Source: Carya illinoinensis (taxonomy: Eukaryota; Streptophyta; Magnoliopsida; Fagales; Juglandaceae). From it: a stretch of 64,000 nucleotides of DNA. The notes below the pieces were generated by a model, which saw only the letters and a program-made list of their open reading frames with translations, ran no database searches and was not told the DNA's origin. Below, in pieces: positions 1-12,130 of this stretch (position 1 is the stretch's first letter; each line of letters opens with the position of its first letter). Location of the stretch: NCBI RefSeq assembly GCF_018687715.1, contig NC_056760.1, positions 24,761,501-24,825,500 on the forward strand, written 5' to 3'. Made by a program: the position numbers and the translations under genes.

Positions 1-547
1 AAGAAGCAAAACGTACATTGTGGATTCGGAAAAGATATTCAGCCCCAATCTCAACCTTTTTAAAGCAGACTTGGAAAAGTTTAAGAGGGGAAGTAATCAT
101 GTCCAAGACCTATTCAACAAGGAAAGTCTGTATTCTATTCCCTTTTTATTAAAAATCATGTTTCAATTAAAATATGCTTTATGTGATCCTACTCCATGAA
201 TAGGTAAAGCACCATTATCATGGCTGTTTGTCTGTGGCATTAGTTATAGTTCAATAGGACTTGATGGAACGCTGTTGGTGGTACATTCATCGAATATTCC
301 CAGAAAAGGAAAAACAACAAAAAGTTACGGCTTAATCCCAACATGGAACCAAATTAATATGAAAAACAATGTGTGTGAGCGAGTGAGAGTGCGTGCAAAT
401 AATATGCTTAAAACTACAATTGACATAAACTAAAACATAAGTTAAATTAGCAAAGCCTCCACTCGCTAGCTTTCTCAATCAGTACTTGCAACTTGAGCTT
501 ATATGAAGTTCAGAAACTTGAGTATACACAAGATTGTCACAAACGAC
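1..547. other. 3' flank of the WRAP53-like gene, nothing else recognised
   Basis: The stretch lies just downstream of the stop codon of the minus-strand WD40 gene and probably holds its 3' UTR in its upper part. I see no coding similarity on either strand, no repeat structure and no RNA gene. Confidence 0.5.
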
Positions 548-3500
548 TCAAGGATCCTGGTGCATGTTTTCATGTTCTGACAGAATGTTAAAATCATGGC
601 CATTCGTATCAGCATCATTCTCCACCATTGAAGCAGTTGCGAAACTCCACACAGAAGCACAATTTTCATTGCCTACATGAGAAGTAACAAATTTTTAAAG
701 GGAGATAGACTCCTCAGTGAGACCAGAACAAGAGTAATCAATAAAATACCAAAAACACATACAATATTCCATTCTAATGAACCAATCTTTAATTCTGTCA
801 TTCCATCAGAGCAAATGAAGTTCAGAATTCATCAAAGCCAATCTAAAACTTTAAGAGGCTAAAAAATGTGTTGACCACCAATTTTACCATGCTTTTAACC
901 CTACTGTCTTACAACTCAAAATGCTGCTAGACAAAACAAAGAAATTGACTTTTGACTTCAATAAATCATATGTATATTCCATTACCATTCGAATCAAAAC
1001 AATAATATCCTAAGCGGAAAATTAACACCAGCACACTCAAATAGTCATAAAAAGATGCATTACAACTCAAAAGGTGTTTTTGAGAAAATAAACACAAACA
1101 AGCTCTCGATAGTGCAAGGAAAGGCGTTGCAAATCTTAGAAACATCTCCAAAAGAACATAATTTGCAGCATTAAAGTTACTAAGGTACCAGTCAAAGGCA
1201 CATCCTCATGGACATCATCAGGAACTACATATCTTCGGTGGCCTGATGAGGAGGCAGCCATCGGTAGATACGGATGGAAAGAGAACCCATTTATAGTGTC
1301 TGTATAGTGAATAGGACAGATCAAAACTAATCAGTTCTAGAACAAAATAATGGTATATGCAAAAATTTAACTAGCCACATTTTAAAGGAAATGAAAAATC
1401 AAACCTGATGCAGCTTGAAAACTTGATACCCAATGCCCGGTTTGAAGATCATATATATGAACGAAACCATCCTGAAGGCAAATTGGAATAATAAATAAGC
1501 AACGAGTTGATTAAAATGGGATGTGAATTTGGTTATATCATGATATTTGGCACAGAATGAATAAAGGTTACAAGGGTACCTGACCACCTGTACCGAGGTA
1601 TCTACCCAAGGGCTCAATATCAAACAATATCCGCTGGTTGGTATACTCCGATGATCTATACAACCTAATCACAAGGTGCATAAGAAAAAAATAGTACTTT
1701 AATGTCATTTGTTATGTATGGCAGGTAACAACAATCTTGTATCAATTGCAACTGAAAAGACAGGCCTAAGCATACAAAAATTACACAATGCTGTAGCATA
1801 ATTCACAAAATGAGCAGTAATATTGGGAAATTACAAACTCTTGGTTTCATATATCAATAATAAATCTAATGTTTTGCCTCAGATGGCATTGAAATTTGTT
1901 ATTCATTAAAAGATATAAAAACTCCTTAGGGTTAGCAGGATAAAGCAGATAAGAGAGGCAGGACCATAAAGGCACCTACTTCCCCCCCTCCCCCCCCCCC
2001 CCCCCCCCTCTTTTTCTCTCTCTTATTTTTCTTTTTATTATTTGGATAAGCACCCACTTGCTCTTTTTTAATGCATATGAGTACAGAAACAGGAGAACAT
2101 GTCCTATTATAATCACAATTTAAGATCAAGATTTCATTTTTTTTCCATGAATTTTGAACTTAAGTGTGGGGATGTTCCAAAGCTCTAAGAAACAACCTTG
2201 TTAGGGGGTTGGCTGTGACTGTTTAGTTGTTTGTGTATTACTTGTTTATATATATACGCCATATGCTAAAATCTTAAAAGAGAGAGGGGGAAAAAAGAAG
2301 AAGAAGCAGAAATTCTCTCCAGGTTAAATGAAACTACTTACTTGTACACAACATCAACGGCTTTGCGTATATCCCAGCACAGTATATAAGGGTCCTTCAA
2401 GGAAAATATTTTTTACAAGTTAACAAGAATTTTATTGATGATATAGATAGGTATAGCCCAAGTATTTGACACACAAAAGAGTGAAAACTAAGCATGAGTG
2501 TCTAGTAATACAAGGAAATCATGGAAAGAGCCCTTCAAGGAGATTGAATGTCAGAAAATCTAAACTTAACATTGCTTGGACGAAAAATGGATGTATAAAC
2601 CAATCACATTTGATCAAAAGATGCTACTTATGGGCTCAAAGGGAAAAGTTAATCATTCAACCCATAAAAATAAACAGTAGTTTTTTTTTTTTTTTTTTTT
2701 TTAAAGTTGAGTCTAACAACTTGAACTGAGAGATGGAACATTTACAATATTTACCTTGCGGCCTCCTGTATATAAATAGTTTCCATCTTTTGAGAACTGG
2801 ACCTGTGATGGAAAATTATTTTTTCCTTTATTCTAGTTAGAATAATTATAATGAAGTAAATAATGGGAACACTGACTTACATGTGTAATCCCACCTTCTT
2901 GACCATGCAAAACATATAAAAGTTCCATATTATCTTCTCTATATATTGCAGTGGTCTGACTGTAAGAACCCATGGCTAGCAATCCACTCTGAGTTGGGCA
3001 AAAAGCCAGCGCAGATATAATGCCTGTAAATAGTAAAAAAAAAAAGAAAAAAAAAGCAGGATACATCATTCATCATTACATTTGTCAATAGAAAATTTTA
3101 CTTAGGCCCCGTTTGGATGTTAAGATAGTCTCAACCCATCTCATCCCATCCCATCTCATTTCTCATACAAACACCACTAAAAAACAAACACTTTTCAATT
3201 TCAAATTTTCAACTTTTTCATTTAATCATTACAACTTTCTCAAACTTCCAAACAAAACACAAAAAATAATTCAACCTTTTCAAATCCCAAAACAAAAATA
3301 ATATTAAAAAAAAATTATAATATTTTAACTTTATAATTTTTTTTATTCAACTTTTTCTCTCTCCTTTTTCAAAACCCCATAAAACATCTTAATTCAAACC
3401 ATTTCACTACTATTTACATACTATTTCACTACTATTCACAGATTTCCTATCTCATCTCAACATCCGAAAGAGGCCTTAGGTTTCTAAGGGCAAGTACCTG

Positions 3501-6500
3501 TGAGGCCTTCTTTATTCCCTTGAAGCGTTGAATGTTGTTTAAAATCTCTACCAGGGCGATGCAGGTCAAACACCCTAACAGCTTTGTTGTATCCAGCAAA
3601 TATCCTATGTGACCAAAAATCATTGGATCATCTGTTAATTGGCACCCAGAGACAATGTCCATGGCATGTATACACCCTAGTTAAGAGTGCTTGTTTATAT
3701 GAAACAAGAACTATGGGGAAAATTTAAAGTCAATTATAAACAGAAATTTTAAATGATGCACCAACCACAGTTCCATTATAAAATATTAGCATCTCATTGG
3801 AGTCGAAAGTGATAATTACATGCACCGCAGTCCGAGAGTCAATGCCATTTTAATTCTGATATAAAAGCTGAAATGAAGCACTTCAAATCATGTACCATCC
3901 TAAAAATATTGCTTACTTCGTCCCAGTGGGATTGAATGCAATTGAAAATGCAGCTGTTATTTCGTCCATGGAATCATAAGCCCGGTATGTGCAACGCAGC
4001 TGAAATTTCAGGCAAAGGCGATGGTCATTAACCAGATATATTTATATAGAAACCATAAATAATCAAATGACCATGTAGACTTCAAAAATGGTGATCTGAA
4101 TATACATGTTGTGAATGTTAAGGGTTGGACACACAATGCCTTTATGATGCAGGACAGGAGGGGAGAACCCATGGAATAGCCTTAATAGTGTTATGCTAGA
4201 AACCCTTTTTCACCAATGAAAGGTCAGTTTCTTAAGAGAAGCCCACAATTAAGAAATTGGTTTTATTGTACAATGTTTTAACCTATTGTACTCCTCTAGG
4301 CCAAGGATCGGAGGTGGAGACATGGCCCTTTGAAGCCCTCCTAAGAAATTGAAGCCATCTGGTCATTCCATAAGGTTCTCGCTAAACAAGAGAGAAAACA
4401 TATTCCTTAGAGAAGTATTTGGAGGACTATGGGGCACTGTAAAGCAGCAGCTTTGTCTGGACAACTTCTTTAGGAAAGATCCTTGTGTAGATAACCTACG
4501 GAAACATTGGATCATTGTGGTCGATAGATGCTGTATGTGTAAAAAGAATGGTGAAGAAGTAGATCATTTGTCACTTCTCTGTGATGTTGCTCAGGCTCTC
4601 TGGAACAATTTCTTTGGTAGGGAGGTTAGCATGGGTCATGCCAAGAAGGGTGGTTGGCTTGCTTGCATCTTGGCGAGGTCTGTGTGGCAGTCCACAAATA
4701 GCAACAAATAGAGAAGATGGCTCCCACATGCTTACTGTGGTGCATTTAGAGGGAATGAAACAGTAGAATCTTAGAGAACCTTGAGCGAAGTATGGATGAA
4801 ATTAAAAATTTCTTCTTTAGCAATTTGTTTCTTTGGGCTTACACGATAGACTTTAATGTACTAAATGCCCATGATTTTTTCTTTATCGGCATATAATTCT
4901 AACTAGGTTTTTCACTTGTATATAACCAATGTACTTGAGCTATGCCTTGCCTTAGAGCCCCTTTTCAAGTCTTAGAGCTTGCTATCTTGCTAAACCACTA
5001 ATCTCATTTACAATATTAGCAATAATAACTAAGCACCTTGCCTGAAGTAACATCCCAAAGATGAATGGGATGGTCACGAGCAGTACTTGCAAAAACGCAG
5101 CTAACTGGGTCTGAAATGTAAATCAATACTCGTATCAAACTTCCATTTATAATATCATCAGTCAATTGCAAAAGCAATCTATGTAACCACAAATATATAA
5201 GTCATAGAAAAAGGAGAAGATTATAGAAGCACCTGAAGCAGACATATACGGATACCAACAGAAGTCGTACACAGACTCTCCCTCATTCATTACAAGGTTT
5301 GCAGCATAGGAATCTGCATCTTAGAGTTGCAAAATAAATTCATATGTACAAAGACAAAGTAAAGCATGTGATCACAAGAAACAGGTGAAAAAGAACCCAT
5401 AATTAGCTTTTATACATCAGTTTGAACAAGTCAGGATTCTTGTTAAATCATGCTCAGTGAAGTGAAACTTCAGCAATACACTTGGACAGTAGTACCCCTT
5501 ATTCTGTCTTACTTGAAATCATCCTCAGAGAGAGCTAATGGAATAGGGTAATAAATGATAAGATTCATATATTGCCTAAGTGTAAACTTACCTTCATCAG
5601 AAGCTGTATAACAATTGCTAACATCGCCATCACTTCCATAATCCGGTCTATTAAAGAAAAGAAATAATCAGTAATTCAAAAAATTGTCCAGTATCTCATA
5701 TAATGCATCAAAACGACACTACAGAATTAGGAGAAAAACCCAGTCTTCCTAACCATAGTCTTGCAAGTTCTCTCTCTCTAGCATTCTCGGAATAGCTTTT
5801 TACCTTTAAAAATAGAATCATTTTTTCCAAAATACTATAATAGCAGCATCTTATCCTTTGTTTTTGATCTTTTGAAAAAATTACCATTAGCTCATGACAC
5901 ACCGACAAATGACACAGTAGTGCACATAGAAGCATGAGCAAAAAAGGATGATATGTGATAATTCAACACGGGTGATAATTCATTGGACGCGTTCTTAACA
6001 AGCTTCTTAGGAGTCCACTTCTAGCCTACTCAGATAATATTTTCGTTGGTCTCTTTTCTTTAAAGCATTAAATTCAGACTTAAAAGCAAGAAAATTGATT
6101 CCACAATGATACCCAAGCAGCCCTCATTTCTTCAAAATACAAGTTGCATAACTTGCATTGCTCTATCGAACCTTGGAATCTCTGCAAATCATAAAAAGAA
6201 GAAGGGAAGAAAAAATGCAAATAAACAGTATAAAAAACTCACAATGTGAACGTGCGAAGTGTATTGTCCTCAGAACTTGTAAGGAAACACAATCCATCCG
6301 GTGACCTTCAACCCCAGAAATAAACTCATAGTCCAAAATGCTAAAAAATATTAAACTAAACTTAAAAACAAAAAGAAAAATGGTCGGAGTGCAGTAGGGA
6401 GATTACTATGTACCATTTTACGCCTTTAAGAAAATTGTTAGGGTTTGTAGCAGTTCTGTACTGGTGGTAGAAGTGGTAGGTTCTATGTGGCGGAACATCG

Positions 6501-6616
6501 AACCGAATCACAGGCCACGAGTACTCTTCCTGGGTAGGTTGAGTCATTTCTGCGACTCCGGAGGGGGAATCGGACGGGTGATTCTCCTCTTCTCCCACTG
6601 CTTCCGTTAAAGACAT
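548..6616 (-). CDS. WRAP53: WRAP53/TCAB1-like WD40-repeat protein, 14 exons, 432 aa
   Basis: Exons in transcript order: 6414-6616, 6243-6305, 5592-5647, 5233-5313, 5037-5110, 3917-3999, 3498-3604, 2881-3023, 2755-2802, 2342-2394, 1580-1664, 1405-1471, 1189-1299, 548-672. Every junction is GT-AG and phases sum to 1299 nt, an ATG and a TGA with no internal stop. The N-terminus (YSWPVIRFDVPPHRTYHFY, about residues 35-55) and the block GSYSQTTAIYREDNMELLYV are hallmarks of the plant homologue of human WRAP53/TCAB1. WD blades are visible as SPDG..FLTSSEDNTLR, HPIHLWDVTSGK, DPYILCWDIRKA and GFVHIYDLQTG. In animals the family binds the CAB box of scaRNAs and telomerase RNA and targets them to Cajal bodies; a similar nuclear role here is inferred. 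Length fits the plant family. The start ATG is the first in the conserved exon. Introns carry a MITE (3105-3475), a LINE relic (about 4300-4950) and a C-tract. Confidence 0.93.
1982..2010. repeat. Poly-C tract in a WRAP53-like intron
   Basis: Almost pure cytosine run with two T interruptions, inside the intron between exons 10 and 11. The minus-strand transcript therefore carries a long G run, which could form a G-quadruplex or slip during replication. It is immediately followed by a T/C-rich stretch. Confidence 0.85.
3105..3475. mobile_element. Tourist-like (PIF/Harbinger) MITE in a WRAP53-like intron
   Basis: The element starts GGCCCCGTTTGGATGTTAAG and ends CTCAACATCCGAAAGAGGCC, which are imperfect inverted ends. 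It is flanked by a 3-bp TTA duplication (3102-3104 and 3476-3478), as expected for PIF/Harbinger. The interior is AT-rich and non-coding. It fills most of the intron 3024-3497, and its edge lies only about 20 nt from the splice donor of exon 7. Confidence 0.85.
4300..4950 (+). pseudogene. LINE 3'-end relic (zf-RVT region), antisense in a WRAP53-like intron
   Basis: The translation around 4440-4640 contains DNLRKHWIIVVDRCCMCKKN and EEVDHLSLLCD. This matches the cysteine-rich domain (zf-RVT) found downstream of the reverse transcriptase in plant LINEs and resembles the copy at about 33100-33230. Only the 3' end survives, with stops, so it is a 5'-truncated insertion in the intron between exons 5 and 6, opposite in strand to the host gene. 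Boundaries are approximate; no clear poly(A) tail or target duplication was found. Confidence 0.75.
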
Positions 6617-7239
6617 TGTCGACCAAAACGCAGGGTCTCTTTAGCCTCGGACGTCGAGCCTTCGTCTCCGTCTGAGATTTTTGGTATTGGGCGGTAAAAT
6701 GGTAGTCGGAGCTGCGCCTGCGGTCGACACTGACAGGTTTAGTGGGTGCATTTGCGGTGACCATCAAGTATTGTATAATGTTAGCGTACGCTTCAGTTTT
6801 TTTTTTTTTTTTAAGTACTTTTTTATTTGTATAAAAGGAGTGGGGATTCAAAATCAAAATGTTATATCAAAAAATTTTGTTATATAAAACTAAAGTAGCA
6901 TATTAATCTATATATTAATATTAATTTTTTTATATTTAAAATTTAAATTAATATTATTTTTAATAAAATTTATTTTTTAATTAATCATATTAAATTAATG
7001 CATAATTATACTTGTAATTAAATTTTTTTTATTAAAATATATATTTAAAATGAAATGGCGTTAAAAAAATATATTAAAAAATTGAAAATTTAACTTTCCT
7101 CTATTCGTTTATATTTTTAATATTTTTGATAAATCATATAAAATATCAAGTTTACAAGACAGAATGAACTGTATAATTAGAACGACATTATAGCAATTCT
7201 CCTATAGTGTGTGTATATGTATGTATATATATATATTTA
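6617..7239. other. Upstream region of the WRAP53-like gene
   Basis: The first 150 bp probably hold the 5' UTR and core promoter of the minus-strand WD40 gene. From about 6790 on the DNA is strongly AT-rich with poly-T and TA runs. I could not place a TATA box with confidence and see no gene on the plus strand. Confidence 0.45.
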
Positions 7240-7249
7240 AGTAAAACCT

Positions 7250-7412
7250 TTGCTGGTAGTTTTAATCATATGAATCAATAGCACAATCAATAAAAGCTTT
7301 CTCCCATATGAGCGAGCTAATAATTTGACTAAGACCTTCAATCCATATTTGACTTATTAACAGCTAACTTAGCTAGTTTATGAGCTACTATGTTACCCTT
7401 TCTATAAATGAA
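7250..7412 (-). pseudogene. C-terminal end of the LINE RNase H domain
   Basis: On the minus strand this stretch reads KFIYRKGNIVAHKLAKLAV, the conserved C-terminal block of plant LINE RNase H (RVT_3) domains, typically 'RxGNxVAHxLAxLA'. It is the direct continuation of the fragment beginning at 11778, from which it is separated by the hAT insertion. Confidence 0.75.
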
Positions 7413-7420
7413 TTTTAGGC
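7413..7420. repeat. Left 8-bp target duplication TTTTAGGC of the hAT element
   Basis: TTTTAGGC occurs immediately before the element end TAAGGGTG and again at 11770-11777 immediately after the other end. An exact 8-bp duplication is the signature of hAT transposition. Confidence 0.92.
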
Positions 7421-8177
7421 TAAGGGTGGGCAGCGGGGCCTGCTCTGCCCCGTTCACCCTGCCTCCGCATAGCAAGCCCCGTTCACCCTGCCTCCACATA
7501 TGCGGGGCGGGTATCTACATCCCACGGGTGGGGGACAGGGGCCCGAGCCCCCGCCCGTATACAAGCTTCCCAGTGGAGGCAGGGGATGGAGGGGCCGTGA
7601 CCCCGCTCCGGTTTTCCCCCGCCCTCTCTGTTATATAAATATGTATAATATATATTATATATTTCTATATAATAAATATATTTTACAGATGAAATTGCAC
7701 CGTTTTGTACATGACAAAACGGAGTCGTTTCAAGACCCCGGTGGTTTCATTAAGTGTTTAACCCTAAGCCTTACCCCTCTGCGTCGCCCCCTTCCCAGTT
7801 CCCCTCGGTAGGTTCTCCAAGTCTTTGTCTCTCTCAATCGCAATCCTCAGTCCCCAAGCCCGTTCTCTCCTCTCTCTAGCACGATGCCGAATGCACGCCG
7901 CACGATACTCGTAGTTTGCCGTTCCACTCTCGCCGTCGTAAAGGTAAGACAACACTTTTTACATTTTCTCCGTTGTTTTTTTTTTAATTTTTTTTTTTTG
8001 AGTTTTGATCGGAGATTGGAGGAAGGATGGGTTGAATGGAGATGAATGATGGAAATTTGTGACTTTTGTGCTGTGGATTCATGGATTGTGCATGTGTATT
8101 CACTGTTTTCTTGTTATGATTGTGATTAATTCCGTTTTATTTGATTTTTTTTTTTTTGTAAATTTAATTGTTTTGGA

Positions 8178-8513
8178 AGGCCTAAATTGATTTAGGGGTT
8201 TCATGATTTGAAACCCCTAAATCAATTTAGGCCTTAGGGTTTCAGATTGGAACCCTAAATTAAATTAGGATTCCAATCCGAAACCCTAGTTTCTTTTAGG
8301 GGTTTCAATTAATGAAACTCCTAAATTAGTTTAGGGTTTCGGATTGAAACTAATCTATGAAACTCCTAAATTGATTTAGGGTTTCGGATTGGAACCCTAA
8401 TTTAAATTAGGGTTCCAATCCGAAACCCTAAATCAATTTTTAGATCTAAAAATTGATTTAGGGTTTCGGATTGGAACCCTAATTTAATTTAGGGTTCCAA
8501 TCCGAAACCCTAA
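8178..8513. repeat. Chain of back-to-back hairpins with AAACCCTAA motifs
   Basis: Several inverted repeats follow one another. The first (8178-8234) has arms of about 25 bp around a 6-bp loop. The last (about 8457-8513) is nearly perfect around an AT core. Variants of GGATTGGAACCCTAATTT and AAACCCTAA recur in both orientations. The block lies upstream of the transposase coding region and the flanking 7640-7960 segment looks like its 5' untranslated leader. Confidence 0.85.
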
Positions 8514-8965
8514 TTTTTTTTTGGGGTTTCATTGATTGAAACGAATCAATGTGTGAGTCTACTATTTGTATGCAGTTTTTTATTACAAAACTTTACTTGT
8601 TATCTTTTTCAATGTTGATAACAACTTTGGGCTATTTATATCTGAAAATATACCATGTTAGAGAAAATTTTCAAGAATGAGAACAATTTTTTAAACCATC
8701 ATCATTTAAAAATTATAGTTTTTTTTTTTAAATTAAATAGAATATCAAATTCATCTTCACATACTCTAGCTTGTTCAAACTTACTGTGTATATGACATAT
8801 TCAATTTTAAATTAACCTTTAGAGCAACCATTCGGTGTATGGTGTATGTGTTCTGCTTGTAAGTATGTTTCAAATCTTAATAAATTTAGAACAATGCAAC
8901 CTAGTAGTTTGATGATTGTTTTGGATTGCACTTTGAAAATTTTTTATTGTGTTGGGGAATCAAGA

Positions 8966-11200
8966 ATGTCTTCTCAAATGGATTCGGATTTCAGTGATAG
9001 CTCGCCTTCCCCAACCAATACCCTACCCCAGAACCTAATCCTACTCCTACCCCTATAGGGAATACACCTTGCCCTGCTCCGAAACCCACACAGGACAAGA
9101 AATTTGTGTCCATAGTTTGGCAAAATTTTACCAAACTAGAGGATGGTGACCCCAACAACCCACAAGCTAAATGTAATCACTATGGGAAAATCTATGAATG
9201 TCACTATAGGAAACACGGTACATCCGAGCTAACTGTCCATTTAGAGGAACAATGCAAGAAGAGTCCAATTTTAAAATCCTTAGTAGAGAATGGTCAATTT
9301 AGACTAGATATTAAAATGGCAGATGAGAGTAGTGGGGCCGGGGGTCCAACATTGAAAGGGTATACGAAGTATAATCCCGATGAGTGTAGAAGAAAGTTAG
9401 CTCGTATGATTGTCATAGACGAGTTACTTTTTCAGTTTGTGGAGGGTAAAGGGTTCCAAGAATTTGTCCAAGAGTTGGAACCGAGATTTTTGCTTCCTTC
9501 TCGTCACGCTGTGGCAAAGGATATTAAAAATATGTACATAAAAAATAAAAATGTTTTGAAAGGCCAATTGGCGGGTTTGGTAGTTTGCCTCACTACCGAT
9601 ACTTGGATTTCTATCTAAAATATGAATTACATGTAGTTGACTGTGCATTTTGTTGATTCTGATTGGGTTCTTTACAAAAAGATTATTAAATTTTGTCAAA
9701 TAACTAATCATAAGGGTGACATGATTGGGAGCACCTTGGAGGCCGCAATAAAAGAGTGAGGGTTAGAAAAAATTTTGACTATTTCGGTTGATAATGCGTC
9801 GTCTAATGATGTTGTTTTGAGATATCTAAATAATTATCTTAAAGATGCAAATAAGACATTCTTGGGTGGTGAATATTTACATGTTAGATGTGCTGCACAT
9901 ATTTTAAATTTAATTGTGACTGAGGGGTTGAAAGATATTGATAACTCGGTTGCACGAGTTAGAATGACTGTGAAATTTGTGAGGTCTTCTCCTTCTAAAT
10001 TGGAGAAATTCAAAGTTGTTGCAAAGGCTGCAGGCATAACATCTAAGAAGGGTATTTGTATTGATGTTCCTACTAGATGGAACTCAACCTTCTTAATGTT
10101 GGAGGTGGCCTAAGAATATAAGGCAACCTTTCAATTATTGGGTGATGAAGACATCCAATATGTCAAATACTTTGATGAGTATGGGAGATTACAAAAGCCT
10201 AATGATAATGATTGGGTGGTAGTTTATACTTTTGTTTATTTTCTCGGATTATTTTACGATGTCACATTGAATATATCTGGTACATCCCATGGGTTTTGTT
10301 AACAAATATGTAGGGTGAAAGAAAAATTAGAAGATATGCGTAGGGGTTCTAATGAAAGGATGATGAGGATGGCAGTGACCATAATGCTAAAATATGACAA
10401 GTATTTGGGAGATTTGACTAGAATGAATATTTTGTTATATGTGGCTGTTATTTTTTATCCCTGTCTGAAAGTTTCAGGCTTGTTATATGGTTTGAGATTT
10501 GCTCAAGATCAGGCATGGACTGATCTTATTGGTGAAATGGCCCGAGATACCCTGAAGCAATTGTATGATGAGTTTAATACAATTAAGGGTGGTACTGTAT
10601 CCAAGACACATACACCTACTCCAACGCCTTCTACAGACATCGTGACCGAGCCTCCTACAAAGAAGCGTAGAATGTTGTGGACTAAGATCCTCGCACAGAA
10701 TTCCACACTAATCCATCAATCTATGAATGTGGTTTTCGAGATAGACAACTATTTGTCAGTAGATATGGTTCAAGATGATGATGATAATTTTGATATATTA
10801 GGATGGTGGAAGAATGCATCAAAGAAATATCTCATCATTTCTGAAATTGCCTGTTGTATTTTGGTCATCCATATTAGCACCGTTGCCTCAGAGTCAGCCT
10901 TTAGTACCAGAGGTCGTATATTTGATTCTTTCTGAAATTCATTGTCTCTTATAACTGTAGAGGTATTGATATGCACACGGAGTTAGACGATAGGAAATGA
11001 TATTCATGTTCCGAATATTTTAGATTTTAAGGAGACCTATGAGGGTGGTGATCAGTCTGGATTTGGACTACCTGGTAATTATTTTTTATTTTATTATTTT
11101 GATTTATTTATATTCATTTTGATTGCATTGTTATTAATTTTAATATTAATTTTTGTAGTAATACATGAGACGACGTCTAGCACCGCTGCAACATAAATAT
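8966..11200 (+). pseudogene. hAT transposase (BED zinc finger, hAT dimerisation domain), broken
   Basis: An N-terminal start MSSQMDSDFSD (8966) is separated by a frameshift at about 9050 from a long reading frame that continues to about 11060 in one phase. A BED-type finger lies at 9112-9260 (WQNF, AKC, GTSELTVHLEEQC), but its second cysteine is replaced by tyrosine (CNHY). The RNase H-like core includes TISVDNASSNDVVLRYL and VRCAAHILNLIV. The C-terminal dimerisation domain includes DILGWWKNASKKY and ASESAFSTRGRIFDSF. In-frame stops occur at about 9616, 9758, 10111, 10303, 10933 and 10990. A short terminal exon after an AT-rich intron (about 11065-11158) is likely. The protein would have cut and joined element ends; it cannot be made intact here. 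Confidence 0.9.
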
Positions 11201-11769
11201 GTGCTTAAGTCTGGGCCGCCCCAAGTGTCACAGTCAAAGACAAGCTACAGCTGACAGTTCTCTTTAGAATATTCAACATTTAAATTATTTGTTTATATTT
11301 TGTATTTAATAATTTGTAATGTTGATACAATGTCTCTTAAAAACTTTTATGTTTGTAATTTTGTAATTGTTTAGCCTTTCAATTTTGTAATAACTTAGTT
11401 ATTATTATTATCATCTAAGACACTTTTTTTTTTAATTTGGTTTTTAATTTTTTTTTTCTTTTTACTTATAATTTTATGGACTGAAAATGGCCTACAAGCT
11501 TTTTTGGACCTAAAATAGCTTGTGGGCCATTTTTGGCCCATTTCAATGGTTTCTGAGCCATTTTTGGCTCAGAAAATGCTTCTGAGCCCAAGGCCCATTA
11601 GGAGTGCCGAGAGGGGGGCGGACGGATTGCCCCCCAATCCGCACCCCGTTATGCGGGACGGGGTACCCTGCCCCCGCACATCGGGGGCTGGGGATAGGGA
11701 AAGAATTCCCCATCCACCCCATGCGGAGGAGGGTCTGCCCAACACCGTATGGTGTGGGTAGCACCCTTA

Positions 11770-11777
11770 TTTTAGGC
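11770..11777. repeat. Right 8-bp target duplication TTTTAGGC of the hAT element
   Basis: Exact copy of 7413-7420, directly after the inverted terminus CACCCTTA. Confidence 0.92.
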
Positions 11778-12130
11778 TCCAATTTAGTCTTCCCAACAGC
11801 ATTCTTCTAGCATCTTCTATCAATACTCCATAATTTGTGTTTATTTCTTCATTATTTGTAACACCTTTCACTATTACCTAAGCATCTCCTTCAAGAACCA
11901 CTTAAGTCAATCCCAATTCCATACAAAATATCATAGCACTTCTAGTGCTAATGTTTCAACTACAATAGGCTTCATCATATAGTTTATACATGAACATAAA
12001 GAAGCTAAAATATCACTAGCTGAGTTTCTAATTATCACCCCTAACCCCACTTTTTTCTCTTTATTATCTACAGCAGCATCCCAATTGGCTTTTGCAAATG
12101 TTTCTCTTGGCTTACCCCTGAATCATCAAT
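11778..12130 (-). pseudogene. N-terminal part of the LINE RNase H domain
   Basis: Minus-strand translation gives blocks such as NYMMKPIVVETLAL and YGVLIEDARRMLLGRLNW, characteristic of RVT_3 RNase H domains of plant LINEs. Several stops interrupt it. It joins the EEP region without an intervening reverse transcriptase and continues across the hAT element into 7250-7412. Confidence 0.7.

Larger units (their letters stand above)
7421..11769 (+). mobile_element. hAT DNA transposon (4349 bp) with decayed transposase
   Basis: The ends are inverted TAAGGGTG (left) and CACCCTTA (right), flanked by a perfect 8-bp duplication TTTTAGGC. The subterminal 150-220 bp on both sides are GC-rich (7425-7640, 11600-11768), in contrast with the AT-rich interior. 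A transposase pseudogene lies in the middle in plus orientation, and a run of palindromes fills 8178-8513. It inserted into the RNase H region of a minus-strand LINE, so it is younger than that LINE. Transposase decay makes it non-autonomous today. Confidence 0.92.

Noticed and set aside
7408..7811. Open frames near the hAT left end
   Set aside because: They fall in the GC-rich subterminal region of the element, where stop codons are rare by composition.
8200..8520. Interstitial telomere array
   Set aside because: AAACCCTAA motifs are interspersed in hairpins rather than arranged as a continuous TTTAGGG tandem array.
11522..11810. Three overlapping frames on both strands at the hAT right end
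   Set aside because: Same reason: GC-rich subterminal DNA, and they cross the element boundary.
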